DNA of 25,279 nucleotides from JALENY01 sp036310185. GTDB taxonomy: Bacteria; Bacillota; Clostridia; Lachnospirales; Lachnospiraceae. Of this stretch, positions 7,689 to 16,309 are shown piece after piece (position 1 is the first letter of the stretch; each line of letters starts with the position of its first letter). The position numbers and the translations under genes are program-made. The notes under the pieces are model-generated. The model was not told where the DNA came from. It did no database searches and worked only from the letters and a program-made list of their open reading frames with translations. Location: NCBI GenBank assembly GCA_036310185.1, contig JAXJSH010000055.1, positions 1 through 25,279 of the forward strand, given 5' to 3'.

Positions 7689-8882
7689 CTAACACAGGAA
7701 CTGCATAATATAACCTACGATCAAACCGCAGAAGTTACCAATTGCAGCACCGAATACGCCCATCAATACACCGATACCTGCATAGGACGGGTTGTAGGCA
7801 GAAGCAACGATCGGAGCAGAAGCACTGCCGCCGATGTTGGCAAGGGATGCAGTGGATACCATACAGCAGTCCCAGTGGAAGATCTTAGACAGTACAAACA
7901 TGATCACAATGTGAACGATCAGAACAAGCAAGCCTGCTACGATCCACATCGGAGCACTTACAAGATCAGTCAGAGATGCAGTGGATGCCAGCAGGGATAC
8001 AACTGCATACAGGTAAATGTTGGAGAGTTCTTCCACTGCCGGAAGTTTTCCAAGCTTTGTCTGTGCACAGATCAGACCAAGGATGGTTACGAATACGGTG
8101 GTCAGAGTTCCTTTGTCGAACATGGCAAGACCGATGCTGGAAAGTCCCGTATTCAGTGCAACACCGACCTGCTGGGAAAGTGCGGATACGATCAGAGAAA
8201 TACCGATCAGGAATATCCAGTCTGCGGAAGTCGCTTTTTTCTTTTCGCTTGCAGAAACTTCTTTTGAGGCAGCTTCTGCAACCGCTTCCAGTTTGGAAGT
8301 ATCGGCTTTTACTGCGTTATCCCATTTCTTCGCATGTTTTACCATGATCAGAAGCAGTGCGATCCATACGGAATAGTAAACGGTATCAACTGCAAGTGCA
8401 CATCCGTATGCACCCGGGTCGATCGTGAATGCAGATTCCATAGCAGCCATATTAGCGGAACCGCCGATCCAGGAAGCACAGAGAGCAGCCATAGCCGGCC
8501 ATGAAAATTCGCCGCCGCCAAGAGCGCCTTTGAAGATAACAAATGCCAGAATGAAACCGATCATAATAGAAACAGAACCGCCGAGGAAGATAGCAGCCAT
8601 ACGTCCGCCCAGTTTCGCCAGCTTCTTGATATCACAGCGAAGCAGCATGACAAAGATCATTGCATAGAGCAGGTTGTTCTTTAATGCGGAATATGCAGCG
8701 GAACATCCTTCCGAATCAAACATACCCATGGTACAGAAGATCATGTTCAGAACGTAGATCCATACCAGAGGTGGAACCCAGTTAAAAATTTTCCATTTTG
8801 CATACTTTTCCAGTGCCAGGAGCACGCCGGCCAGACACATCAGAAAAGCGATGTAAGTAAAACCATTTTGAATTACAAACAT
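7689..8882 (-). CDS. DUF819-family integral membrane protein (YjcL-like)
   Basis: A 397-aa polytopic membrane protein matching the DUF819 family. Diagnostic segments are the N-terminal LALEKYAKWKIFNWVPPLVWIY, the GGSANMAAME motif near residue 140 and a second glycine-rich NIGGSASAPIVASAYNPS motif near residues 350-370. The paired GGSA-type motifs in two halves suggest an inverted-repeat transporter fold. A charged, alanine-rich loop (about residues 190-220, EAVAEAASKEVSASEKKKA) is probably cytoplasmic. The substrate is unknown for the family. The ribosome site AAAGGAGA lies 7 nt before the start. It is a single-gene unit with an ideal promoter, about 125 nt of leader containing a hairpin, and a strong terminator. 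Confidence 0.85.
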   Translation of the reverse strand: MFVIQNGFTYIAFLMCLAGVLLALEKYAKWKIFNWVPPLVWIYVLNMIFCTMGMFDSEGCSAAYSALKNNLLYAMIFVMLLRCDIKKLAKLGGRMAAIFLGGSVSIMIGFILAFVIFKGALGGGEFSWPAMAALCASWIGGSANMAAMESAFTIDPGAYGCALAVDTVYYSVWIALLLIMVKHAKKWDNAVKADTSKLEAVAEAASKEVSASEKKKATSADWIFLIGISLIVSALSQQVGVALNTGLSSIGLAMFDKGTLTTVFVTILGLICAQTKLGKLPAVEELSNIYLYAVVSLLASTASLTDLVSAPMWIVAGLLVLIVHIVIMFVLSKIFHWDCCMVSTASLANIGGSASAPIVASAYNPSYAGIGVLMGVFGAAIGNFCGLIVGYIMQFLC

Positions 8883-8956
8883 ATGTAGTTCTCCTTTGCC
8901 TCATAAAATTAAAAAAAGGCAGGTGGGAGTTTTTGCATAACGTCTTCCTCTGTACC

Positions 8957-8977
8957 GTGCATTTGTGAAAAATGCAC
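8957..8977 (-). promoter_or_regulatory. Leader hairpin/operator in the DUF819 5' UTR
   Basis: A perfect 8-bp inverted repeat, GTGCATTT and AAATGCAC, with a 5-nt loop, about 75 nt before the start codon and downstream of the predicted transcription start. It could be a leader hairpin or a repressor site. It shares TGTGCA/TGCAC half-sites with the element at 11281-11314. Confidence 0.45.
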
Positions 8978-9013
8978 ACAAAAACAACACACCACGCACT
9001 TTTAATATACATA

Positions 9014-9042
9014 ATTATACATAGAAAATATTAGGATGTCAA
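9014..9042 (-). promoter_or_regulatory. Consensus sigma-A promoter of the DUF819 gene
   Basis: On the reverse strand this reads TTGACA (9037-9042), a 17-nt spacer, and TATAAT (9014-9019): perfect at both boxes and in spacing. The predicted start near 9007 leaves a leader of about 125 nt. Confidence 0.85.
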
Positions 9043-9139
9043 ATAGCTCTTTCAATTTATAAAATTAAAAGGGCAAAAACAATAAGACGGAAACATATTA
9101 CACAAGAGCGCGATGTGGGAGGATGCAGAGAAGGCCGAA

Positions 9140-9168
9140 AAGAGAAAATGCGGGAATTAATCCCGCAT
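9140..9168 (-). terminator. Terminator overlapping the stop of the Cof-type HAD gene
   Basis: ATGCGGGA and TCCCGCAT pair over 8 bp with the TAA stop codon in the loop. The reverse strand then runs TTTCTCTTTT. Confidence 0.75.
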
Positions 9169-9969
9169 AAAAAGATTGATGACATGGAGAATACCTTCAT
9201 CGTCATTTGATTTTGTGATAAAGTCAGCAGTTTCTTTTACGACAGGCTGGGCGTTTTCCATGGCCACACCGAGGCCTGCGAATTCGATCATAGACAGGTC
9301 GTTGTAACCGTCGCCGCAGCAGATCATGGAATCCGCTGTAAGGCCGATGCTGTTCAGCAGCCGGTGCAGAGAGTGGGCCTTGTCAATGTTCTGGGGCATG
9401 ATCTCCAGGAAAAAGGGTTCGGAACGGTATATGTTCAGGAATTTGTGGAAGCGTTTGTTCAGAACATCCATTATTTTTTCCAGTACCTCCGGTTCTCCAG
9501 GAATCAGCAGTTTGTTGATCGGGAAAGTGATATGTGATGCAAAATCATCGACCGGAATGATCTCCATACTGTTGATGGAAGATTCTATTTCTGTATAGCG
9601 GTTCGGTTTCAGACCGGAGAAAATACGTGTATCGTCATAAGTAATGAGATCCACACCGGGGTATGCTTTCGCAATATCAAATATGGGCCGGATCACTTCC
9701 TGGGGCAGTGTTTTATTGTAAACGTTCGCTCCGGTCGTGCAGTGTGTGATCCGGGCACCGTTGAAAGAAAGCATATATCCGCCATATTTGGCCAGGTTCA
9801 GTTTGTCTGCCAGAGGTTTTACGCCGTTGATGGGGCGGCCGCTGGCCAGAACCACTTTCCTGCCCGCTTCCTGTATCTCTATGAGGGCCTTTCGTGTAGG
9901 CTCGGTCAGTTCTTTTTTTGAGTTGGTCAGGGTTCCGTCCAGATCCAGAACCAGCATCTGATATTCCAT
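9157..9969 (-). CDS. Cof-type HAD-IIB family phosphatase
   Basis: A 270-aa cytoplasmic sugar-phosphate or nucleotide phosphatase of the YidA/Cof group. Motif I is DLDGTL (nucleophile and acid D9/D11), motif II is VLASGRP near residues 40-46, motif III is a lysine in the central region (FPINKLL), and motif IV is CCGDGYNDLSMIEFAGLGVAMENA near residues 218-241. The C2-type cap lies between motifs II and III. Length is usual for the family. AAAAAGGAGA precedes the start at good spacing. Substrate cannot be read from sequence because these enzymes are broad. It is transcribed alone, with its own terminator. Confidence 0.9.
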   Translation of the reverse strand: MEYQMLVLDLDGTLTNSKKELTEPTRKALIEIQEAGRKVVLASGRPINGVKPLADKLNLAKYGGYMLSFNGARITHCTTGANVYNKTLPQEVIRPIFDIAKAYPGVDLITYDDTRIFSGLKPNRYTEIESSINSMEIIPVDDFASHITFPINKLLIPGEPEVLEKIMDVLNKRFHKFLNIYRSEPFFLEIMPQNIDKAHSLHRLLNSIGLTADSMICCGDGYNDLSMIEFAGLGVAMENAQPVVKETADFITKSNDDEGILHVINLFMRD

Positions 9970-10100
9970 GAAAATTCTCCTTTTTCAAGTGATATTTTAA
10001 TATAGTGATACCTGCGGATTACTCCGCATTTTATGCTCCTGTAATCCGAAAAACATTCGAAATCTGCCCTGTTCGGGCTGCTTTCTCATGTTTTTCGGGT

Positions 10101-10160
10101 CTCAAAGTCACATTTTTTCATGCAGGCATGAAACATGTGACCTTTTTCCCCTGGTATCAT
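10101..10160 (-). repeat. Dispersed intergenic hairpin repeat, copy 3 (variant)
   Basis: Carries CCTTTTTCCCCTGGTATCAT, matching one flank of copy 2. It encloses a different, longer hairpin made of GTCACAT...TTTCATGC and GCATGAAACATGTGAC arms. The surrounding gene-free stretch (9970-10190) also holds a perfect TGCGGA/TCCGCA stem near 10014-10029 and a GCCC/GGGC hairpin near 10067-10080. Confidence 0.5.
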
Positions 10161-10192
10161 ATAGTATGTCTGTTATGAAAGGTTTATAGTAT

Positions 10193-10227
10193 AGCAAAAA
10201 CCAGTGCCTGAAACCGCAATTTCAGGC
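10193..10227 (-). terminator. Terminator overlapping the stop of the EamA transporter gene
   Basis: GCCTGAAA and TTTCAGGC form an 8-bp perfect stem with a 6-nt loop. The reverse strand continues ACTGGTTTTTGC, a modest T tract. Confidence 0.6.
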
Positions 10228-11157
10228 TTGTGACTTTTCTGCGGATTTTACCGGAATCTGGGCAAGTATCACGGCAGTAAAAATCAGTGCACAGCCAAGC
10301 AGTTCTTTTGAACTCATGGTCTCATGCAGAAGAAACCAGCCCGCCAGTACGGAAAATACGGATTCCAGACTCATAAGCAGAGAAGCAACCGTAGAATTCA
10401 AACCATTCTGCCCGATGATCTGAAGGGTATAGGCCACGCCGCAGGATAAAATACCTGCATAAAGAATCGGTATCCATGCATCCGCGTTTCCAAATGCGCC
10501 GATCCATGCGGATACACCTGCAGAGGAAATATCAGAAATGCACATGGGAACCGCAGATAACAATCCAGCAGCAAAAAACTGGATACAGGACATTTTTACC
10601 CCGTCAACCAGCGGTGAAAAATGCTCAATAACAAGAATATGAATGGCAAAGCAAAATGCACAGGCCAGCAGCAGAAGATCGGAAAACTGAAAGGAGAGAG
10701 ACTCCTTTACACAGAGCAGGTACAGACCGATCAGAGTCAGCCCCACACCCAGCCAGATATTCCAGGAGCAGCGCTTTTTCATAAACAGGCCCAGAACAGG
10801 AACCAGAAGGATGTAGCATGCGGTCAGAAAACCGGCTTTTCCGGCAGAGGCGCCAAAATAGAGACCCAGCTGCTGCAGATTGCTGGCGATGCACAGTACC
10901 AGACCGCAGGCAATTCCGCCGGTCAGCAGATTTTTCCGGTTGGTACGGTCGGAAAGGTCTTTTTTGAAAAAATGCTTTTTATCCAATACAGCGATCAGTG
11001 GAATCAGAACCACTGCACCAATCAGAAAACGGATACAGTTAAAAGTATAGGGGCCTACTGCGTCCCCGCCTTCGCTCTGCGCCACAAAGGCGATTCCCCA
11101 GATCAGAGCAGTCAGTATAAGTAAAAGGGAATTCCTCAGCTTCAGATTTGTTTTCAT
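10222..11157 (-). CDS. EamA/DMT-family transporter
   Basis: A 311-aa inner-membrane exporter or permease of the drug/metabolite transporter superfamily. It has about ten hydrophobic helices in two homologous EamA halves. The first begins LLLILTALIWGIAFVAQSEG with the family's W-G motif; the second contains CAFCFAIHILVIEHFS and ends with the typical LMSLESVFSVLAGWFLLHE. ATG 11157 is chosen because GAGGAAA lies 7 nt upstream and it begins directly at the first helix; a longer in-frame extension to 11418 lacks such a signal and has an unusual N-terminus. Substrate is unknown. It is divergent from the solute-binding-protein gene, and its terminator overlaps the stop codon. Confidence 0.88.
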   Translation of the reverse strand: MKTNLKLRNSLLLILTALIWGIAFVAQSEGGDAVGPYTFNCIRFLIGAVVLIPLIAVLDKKHFFKKDLSDRTNRKNLLTGGIACGLVLCIASNLQQLGLYFGASAGKAGFLTACYILLVPVLGLFMKKRCSWNIWLGVGLTLIGLYLLCVKESLSFQFSDLLLLACAFCFAIHILVIEHFSPLVDGVKMSCIQFFAAGLLSAVPMCISDISSAGVSAWIGAFGNADAWIPILYAGILSCGVAYTLQIIGQNGLNSTVASLLMSLESVFSVLAGWFLLHETMSSKELLGCALIFTAVILAQIPVKSAEKSQA

Positions 11158-11224
11158 AATAATTTCCTCATTTCCGGCAATTTTTTTCCTCTTTTCAGAT
11201 CTTTGTGTTGTTATAGTGCTACTA

Positions 11225-11233
11225 ATTATAGCA
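11225..11233 (-). promoter_or_regulatory. Extended -10 promoter for the EamA gene
   Basis: The reverse strand reads TGC-TATAAT, an extended -10 element. No good -35 box is seen at 16-18 nt, which is normal for this class. It lies about 70 nt before the start codon. Confidence 0.5.
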
Positions 11234-11280
11234 AGGAGTTGAAAATTAATCCATATCCTGGTAATTTCTTTTTTTGAAAA

Positions 11281-11314
11281 TGTGCAAAATGCACAGTTTA
11301 ACAGAGACTGTGCA
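11281..11314 (+). promoter_or_regulatory. Nested inverted repeats, candidate operator of the sensor operon
   Basis: TGTGCA-AAA-TGCACA (11281-11295) overlaps TGCACAGT-N9-ACTGTGCA (11290-11314), giving three copies of one half-site. The element ends 8 nt before the -35 box of the operon promoter, where an activator such as the encoded AraC-type regulator would bind (inference). Confidence 0.5.
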
Positions 11315-11322
11315 GTCTTTGG

Positions 11323-11351
11323 TTGAGAGGTTTTTTGAAATCTAGTATAAT
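11323..11351 (+). promoter_or_regulatory. Sigma-A promoter of the binding protein-kinase-regulator operon
   Basis: TTGAGA, a 17-nt spacer and TATAAT: perfect -10, five of six at -35. It lies about 60 nt before the start codon at 11419. Confidence 0.75.
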
Positions 11352-11418
11352 AAAGCGAAAGAAAATGCTGTATACAGGCAGTGATATCTGAACTTTTTGA
11401 AAGACGCAGGTGAAACAT

Positions 11419-12756
11419 ATGAAGAATAGAAAATTTCTGTATGCGTTATTGTGGATGGGAGTGTCTCTCTCCTTTCTGTTTTCGGGCTGCAGCAAAAACG
11501 CAGAAGAAGACGGTGCAGCGGAGGGCGTGGCACAGCCGGAAAGCATAACAGAAACGAAGGAAGAAACCGAAGAAAAGATCTATCTGGAATTTTATAACCG
11601 CAAGCGGGAAGTTTACGACATTATGGAACAGATTATTTCTGCTTTTAACCAATCTCAGGATCGGATCGAAGTTCATCAGATCATGAATACAAATGCAGAA
11701 GTGCCGCTGCGTATTTCAGCAGCGAAAAATGATCTTCCGGACATTATCCTGATGAGCGGACTGCAGAATACGGATACGATGGAGTATATTATGGGAGAAT
11801 ATCTTCTGGAACTGGAAGATATGGAGTGCGTGGAACGGATTCGGGAAGATTATCTGCCCAGTCTGACCTATGACGGGCATATTTACCAGATACCGATGGC
11901 CCTTGGATTTGAAGGGATTTATGTGAACAGGTCCCTGTTTGCGTCAGAGGGGCTGGAGATTCCGACCACATATGAAGAACTGTGTGCCGTATGTGAAGCC
12001 ATTATGGACCGTGGAAAGACCCCGTTTATATTTGCAGATACGGAAGGCTGGACCGTACATCAGAACTGGGAGTGTATTCAGAGTGTTTCCACGGATGATT
12101 TCAGTTCCATTTTTACAAATGTGGCAGAAAATGAATGTACATTCTGGGAGCAGGAGATCAGCAGGGAGTCCATGCAGAAACTGATTGAGCTGCATCAGTA
12201 TACAAACGAAGAGAACCAGGAACTGAATTACGACGAGGCCATGAATCGTTTTGCAGAGGGCAATGCTTTTATGTTCATGCAGGGAAGCTGGGCCTACCGC
12301 AATATTATTCAGCAAAATCCTGACCTGGACCTGGAAATGATTCCCTTTCCGGTGGAAGAAGGACAGGAACAGTATTTTACGCTCTGGGTAGACAGCAGTG
12401 TGGGTATTGCAAAGAACTGTGAATATCCCGAAGAGGCGAAAGAATTTCTGGAGTATCTGATGCAGCCGGAAGTGCTGCAGATGTATCTGGATGAAGAAGA
12501 TATTATCGGCTGTGTGGAAGGGGCCAGGATCCATGCGGAATATGCACCGCGTATCAATCAGCTGATCGACAGCGGTCAGGCAAAAATGGATGCGACCTGG
12601 ATTCCAAGTCCGACCAGCGTGATACGGGATCAGGACATTGCGGCTCTCATGCCGGATGCTTCCGATGGGGAAATCAAAGATTATATGGATGTGCTCACAA
12701 GCAGTCTCAGAAAACACAGCCAACAGTTTCTGGCGGTAAAGGAGAAAATGGGATGA
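11419..12756 (+). CDS. Lipoprotein extracellular solute-binding protein, family 1
   Basis: A 445-aa carbohydrate-type binding protein anchored outside the membrane. A basic, hydrophobic signal peptide ends in the lipobox LFSGC with the lipidated cysteine at residue 24. An acidic linker (EETKEETEEK type) leads into the fold, which shows FNQSQDRIEVHQI, LPDIILMSG and a late GNAFMFMQGSWAYRN, typical of sugar-binding proteins. ATG 11419 with AGGTGA upstream is preferred over GTG 11410. The stop overlaps the kinase start by four bases (ATGA), so the two are translationally coupled. No ABC permease or ATPase gene lies nearby. It may therefore serve as a sensor partner for the kinase rather than a transport subunit (inference). 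Confidence 0.88.
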   Translation: MKNRKFLYALLWMGVSLSFLFSGCSKNAEEDGAAEGVAQPESITETKEETEEKIYLEFYNRKREVYDIMEQIISAFNQSQDRIEVHQIMNTNAEVPLRISAAKNDLPDIILMSGLQNTDTMEYIMGEYLLELEDMECVERIREDYLPSLTYDGHIYQIPMALGFEGIYVNRSLFASEGLEIPTTYEELCAVCEAIMDRGKTPFIFADTEGWTVHQNWECIQSVSTDDFSSIFTNVAENECTFWEQEISRESMQKLIELHQYTNEENQELNYDEAMNRFAEGNAFMFMQGSWAYRNIIQQNPDLDLEMIPFPVEEGQEQYFTLWVDSSVGIAKNCEYPEEAKEFLEYLMQPEVLQMYLDEEDIIGCVEGARIHAEYAPRINQLIDSGQAKMDATWIPSPTSVIRDQDIAALMPDASDGEIKDYMDVLTSSLRKHSQQFLAVKEKMG

Positions 12757-14588
12757 AACACTGGTTAAAAAATGCATCGATTCAGAAAAAGATGATGGCG
12801 AGTTATGCGGTTCTGTTTGCAGTATCCCTGATTGCATTTATCATTCTTTTCTTTTTTGATCTGAAAAGTGACATCCAGTCGGAGATCAGCCACATGGAAC
12901 AGATGAATGATCAGCTGGGACTGGATCTGGATAATATGATCGACCGGATGGGCGGCCTCTATCATTTTTATTTATCTGATACAAAAGTACGCAATCTGAT
13001 TTTGTATGATGACAGTGACATTGATCCGGAAGGATATAATGAAACGAAAGAGAAACTGGTAAACAGTCTGAGTCTTCTGTCCGATATGGAATCCTATGTG
13101 CTGCGGGCCACACTTCTGACGGAAGACGGCCGTGTATTTAAAAATCTGGAGGAAGATCAGACCGATTATATTTCTCAGATGAATCAACTGGCAGAGTCAA
13201 ATAACTGGGAACGGGGCGGTGGACCTTATTTTTGTGAACTTCGGGAAGAAAAGATTAATCTGGTCAATTACCGTGTTATATCCATAATTGCGCCGCTCTG
13301 GGATGTGGCGGAACCGGAACCGGCGGGCTATATTTTTCTGGATCTGGATTATGAAAAATTTCTGAGTCAATGGGAACAGACCGCAGAAATTGCACGTGAG
13401 ACGGAATTTATGGTGCTGAGTCCTGAAAATATTTTGTTTGATTCCGATGCGGGGAACAGTGAGGAGCGCATCCGTGATACGGAAGAGGCAGAACTGCGCA
13501 GCTCCAATGCAAAGAGCGGTATTTACATGATTCATGGGAAACACTGCGTGGCTGCTGTCCAGGATTATGAGATCAGCGGGTGGCGTTTTATTCAGTATGT
13601 ACCCATGTCTTACTTCAGCAGGGGAATCCTGACCGGAATGGGAGTCTTTATACTTATTTTGATCGTGGTTATCATTGTGACAGTGGCAGGCGGCTACGGT
13701 TTTTCAAAACGGGTCAGTTATCCGGTGCGCGTATTGTCGGAAACCATGGGACAGGTAGCGCTGGAAAACGCGGATGAAGAACAGGAAATACCGCTTTTTG
13801 AGACTCTGGATGTCAACCGGGAAGATGAGATCGGAAAAATCATTCAGAGTTACAATGCCATGGCAAAACGCATCAACGACAATATTATTAAGACCTATAC
13901 ATATAAGCTGCGGCAGAAACAGGCGGAATTGAAAATGCTGCAGTTTCAGATCAATCCCCATTTCCTGTACAATGCACTAAATACAATAAGTGCTATTGCG
14001 AAGCTGGAAAATGTGAATTATATACCTGAAATTGCATCAAATCTGTCCGATATGTTCCGATATAATATCAGCGAAAGGGATATTGTGACCATTCAGGAAG
14101 AACTGGATCATACTTTAAATTACATGAATATTCAGATGATTCGTTTTCCAAATTGTTTTCAAATTAAGGTGGAAATAGAGGAGGAATTAAGGAAATGTCG
14201 GATTTTGAAGTTTATTTTGCAGCCGATTGTGGAAAATTCCTACAAATATGGGTTTAAAAGGAGAAAAAAACAGAATATCATCCATATCAAAGCACACCGT
14301 CAATGTGATAATGTAATAATATCAATTGAAGATAACGGAATCGGAATCGATCCGGAAAAACTGGTGGCGCTGAATGAATCTCTGGCCAGCGGAGAAAAGA
14401 TTGGAGGGAACAGCGGCATCGGGCTTCATAATGTTAATTTCCGGCTGCGGAATTACTATGGTGATGCCTACGGCATATATCTGGAGAGCGAGCCGGAAAG
14501 TTTTACAAGAGTCAGTCTGATGATTCGGTATGAAGCAGAAATGTGCGAGGAAGAAGAACATGATAAAGATAATAGTGGCGGAAGATGA
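12753..14588 (+). CDS. YesM-type sensor histidine kinase
   Basis: A 611-aa membrane kinase. Helix TM1 spans about residues 16-35, an extracellular sensor region of about 250 residues follows, and TM2 spans about 290-312 (ILILIVVIIVTVAGG). Then come a HAMP-like linker, the His_kinase domain with phospho-accepting H403 in LQFQINPHFLYNALN, and a HATPase domain. The ATPase domain shows the N box VENSYKYGF (about 493-501), G1 DNGIGID (about 527-533) and G2 GIGLHNV (about 555-561). All catalytic boxes are intact. The short cytoplasmic arrangement is that of the LytS/YesM class, which controls carbohydrate use with an AraC-type partner. It overlaps its neighbours at both ends. Confidence 0.92.
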   Translation: MKHWLKNASIQKKMMASYAVLFAVSLIAFIILFFFDLKSDIQSEISHMEQMNDQLGLDLDNMIDRMGGLYHFYLSDTKVRNLILYDDSDIDPEGYNETKEKLVNSLSLLSDMESYVLRATLLTEDGRVFKNLEEDQTDYISQMNQLAESNNWERGGGPYFCELREEKINLVNYRVISIIAPLWDVAEPEPAGYIFLDLDYEKFLSQWEQTAEIARETEFMVLSPENILFDSDAGNSEERIRDTEEAELRSSNAKSGIYMIHGKHCVAAVQDYEISGWRFIQYVPMSYFSRGILTGMGVFILILIVVIIVTVAGGYGFSKRVSYPVRVLSETMGQVALENADEEQEIPLFETLDVNREDEIGKIIQSYNAMAKRINDNIIKTYTYKLRQKQAELKMLQFQINPHFLYNALNTISAIAKLENVNYIPEIASNLSDMFRYNISERDIVTIQEELDHTLNYMNIQMIRFPNCFQIKVEIEEELRKCRILKFILQPIVENSYKYGFKRRKKQNIIHIKAHRQCDNVIISIEDNGIGIDPEKLVALNESLASGEKIGGNSGIGLHNVNFRLRNYYGDAYGIYLESEPESFTRVSLMIRYEAEMCEEEEHDKDNSGGR

Positions 14589-16098
14589 ATACTTTGCAAG
14601 AAAAGTACTGGTGAAAATGCTGCAGGAACTGGATGAAGAGATAGAAATAATCGGTGAGGCGGAGAATGGACTGGAAGTGCTTGCCATTCTGGCGGAAAAT
14701 CGGGCGGATATTGTAATTACGGATATTCATATGCCGGATATGGATGGACTGGATCTGGCAAAAGAATTATCTGAAAATCATGAGAATATCAAGGTGATCA
14801 TTGAGACCGGTTTTGCGGAATTTGACTATGCGACCCGTGCCATCCGGTATGGGGTAAGTGATTATCTGCTCAAGCCCATCAAAAAAGATGAACTGCATCA
14901 GGCAATCCGGCGGATTGTGGACAGCAGCAAAAAGAGTACAGAGCGCCTGAAAACGAAGCTGGAACTGAGAAGAACGCAGTACATGGATTTTACGCATGTT
15001 CTTGAAAATAAGGAACTGAGTGAGCAGATACTTGGAGAATTTTTTGCAAAGATGCAGGAAAAAAGCTGGTATATTGGAGTGGTGCAGTGCTGCAGCCGGC
15101 AACTTGCAGAAGCACAGATACAGTCCATTCTGGAACTTCTGGAACGTCAGGATGGCGATATTGAGGTTCACGCAGGTTTTTTCTATCCCAAGGAAGAGTT
15201 TATCATTGTTTTTAATGCCACAGAGGCAGACCGGGAGAGCATCTCCATGTGCATGCACAAAAAAGAGATGGCCTGTATCAATTTTCTGGGACTGGAAGTG
15301 GAAGCAGGCATAAGCCGAATGCAGCCGGAAAGTCAGAATCCGATGAAAGATGCAGCGGCTGCTTACCGGGAGGCGGTGTATGCCATGAACCAGCGTCTGC
15401 TGAATCCGGGCAGACAGCTGTATTTTTATGACCCGGAAGTCAATATTAAGTGCTGCTTTACGCAGGCAGAGGAACGCAATCTGGAACAGTATCTTATAGA
15501 AGGAAGGGTAAAAGAAGCAGAACAGCTGATTGACGGATTTTTCCGGAAATGCAGGGAGACGGATCGGGTAAATGCGTATTCCCTGTTTATCTCCATTGTT
15601 CAGATTATCAATGTGATGAATCGGGTATACAATCGCAGGCAGGCGGGCGTTCAGCAGGAAAAAGAATCGGCACTGTTGTTTTCCTTTAAAGCGGATTTGT
15701 ACGGTTACCGCACACTGGATGAGATCCGGGAATATATCGGACAGATTCTGCATGACGTGTGCGGTGAGGAAGAACAGAAATCTTCCATCATTGCCGATCT
15801 GCTCAAGTATCTGGAATGGAATTATCAGTATGATATTACCGTTCATGATCTGGCCATGCACAAATATTTTGTGAACCCTAGTTATCTGAGCCGTCTGTTC
15901 AAAGCAGAGACAGGGCAGCCTTTTTCCAGGTATCTGATCGATCTGCGCATGAAAAAAGCAGCGCAGATGCTGGAGGACAGTAATCTGAAAGTAAGTGATG
16001 TGGCGGTCTGCGTAGGCTATAATGATGTTTCCTACTTTATTCAGACATTTAAAAAATATTATGATATGACGCCCGAACAATATAAGAAGGGCGTGTAG
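14560..16098 (+). CDS. YesN-type response regulator with AraC-family DNA-binding domain
   Basis: A 512-aa transcription regulator. Residues 1-120 form a receiver domain with acidic E8/D9, phosphoacceptor D55 (VITDIHMPDMDG), T83 and K105 (LLKPI), all present. A long middle region (about 130-400) of the YesN type follows. The last 100 residues are a double helix-turn-helix AraC domain with the signature VAVCVGYNDVSYFIQTFKKY and the end MTPEQYKKG. ATG 14560 is chosen for the GAGGAAG ribosome site; a frame extension to 14530 lies in the kinase gene and spoils the receiver start. It overlaps the kinase end by 29 nt. It probably activates its own operon and carbohydrate transport genes such as the GPH symporter downstream (inference). 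Confidence 0.92.
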   Translation: MIKIIVAEDEYFARKVLVKMLQELDEEIEIIGEAENGLEVLAILAENRADIVITDIHMPDMDGLDLAKELSENHENIKVIIETGFAEFDYATRAIRYGVSDYLLKPIKKDELHQAIRRIVDSSKKSTERLKTKLELRRTQYMDFTHVLENKELSEQILGEFFAKMQEKSWYIGVVQCCSRQLAEAQIQSILELLERQDGDIEVHAGFFYPKEEFIIVFNATEADRESISMCMHKKEMACINFLGLEVEAGISRMQPESQNPMKDAAAAYREAVYAMNQRLLNPGRQLYFYDPEVNIKCCFTQAEERNLEQYLIEGRVKEAEQLIDGFFRKCRETDRVNAYSLFISIVQIINVMNRVYNRRQAGVQQEKESALLFSFKADLYGYRTLDEIREYIGQILHDVCGEEEQKSSIIADLLKYLEWNYQYDITVHDLAMHKYFVNPSYLSRLFKAETGQPFSRYLIDLRMKKAAQMLEDSNLKVSDVAVCVGYNDVSYFIQTFKKYYDMTPEQYKKGV

Positions 16099-16124
16099 TA
16101 AAACAAAAAAGTGTGTTTTAAAGG

Positions 16125-16153
16125 AAAGCTGTCCAAAATGGGCAGCTTTTTTT
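16125..16153 (+). terminator. Terminator of the sensor operon
   Basis: AAAGCTGTCCA pairs with TGGGCAGCTTT (one wobble) around a very short loop, followed by a run of seven to eight T. It begins about 27 nt after the regulator stop. Confidence 0.88.
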
Positions 16154-16264
16154 ACAGGAATATTCAACAATCGTATAATTTTAGGGCGTTATCTTGCTAT
16201 ATTTTTTGATAATTTTATATCACATGACAAATACTTAAGATGACAGCAAAACAGTGTTGTATTC

Positions 16265-16280
16265 GTATGAATGTTCATAC
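16265..16280 (+). promoter_or_regulatory. Perfect palindrome, candidate operator
   Basis: GTATGAA-TG-TTCATAC is a perfect 7-bp inverted repeat, 30 nt before the gltP-relic start. Upstream AT-rich sequence has possible promoter boxes (TTGCTA near 16193 and a TATAT-type -10 about 16 nt later), none strong. Confidence 0.4.
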
Positions 16281-16309
16281 CGTGCAAAATTACCTGAAGG
16301 GGGCTTTCT

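Noticed and set aside
11944..12837. 297-codon reverse frame opposite the solute-binding protein
   Set aside because: Shadow composition, no ribosome site, and the forward gene is clearly real.
14767..16170. 467-codon reverse frame opposite the YesN-type regulator
   Set aside because: Phe/His/Leu/Cys-rich composition typical of antisense shadows; the forward gene has intact receiver and AraC motifs.
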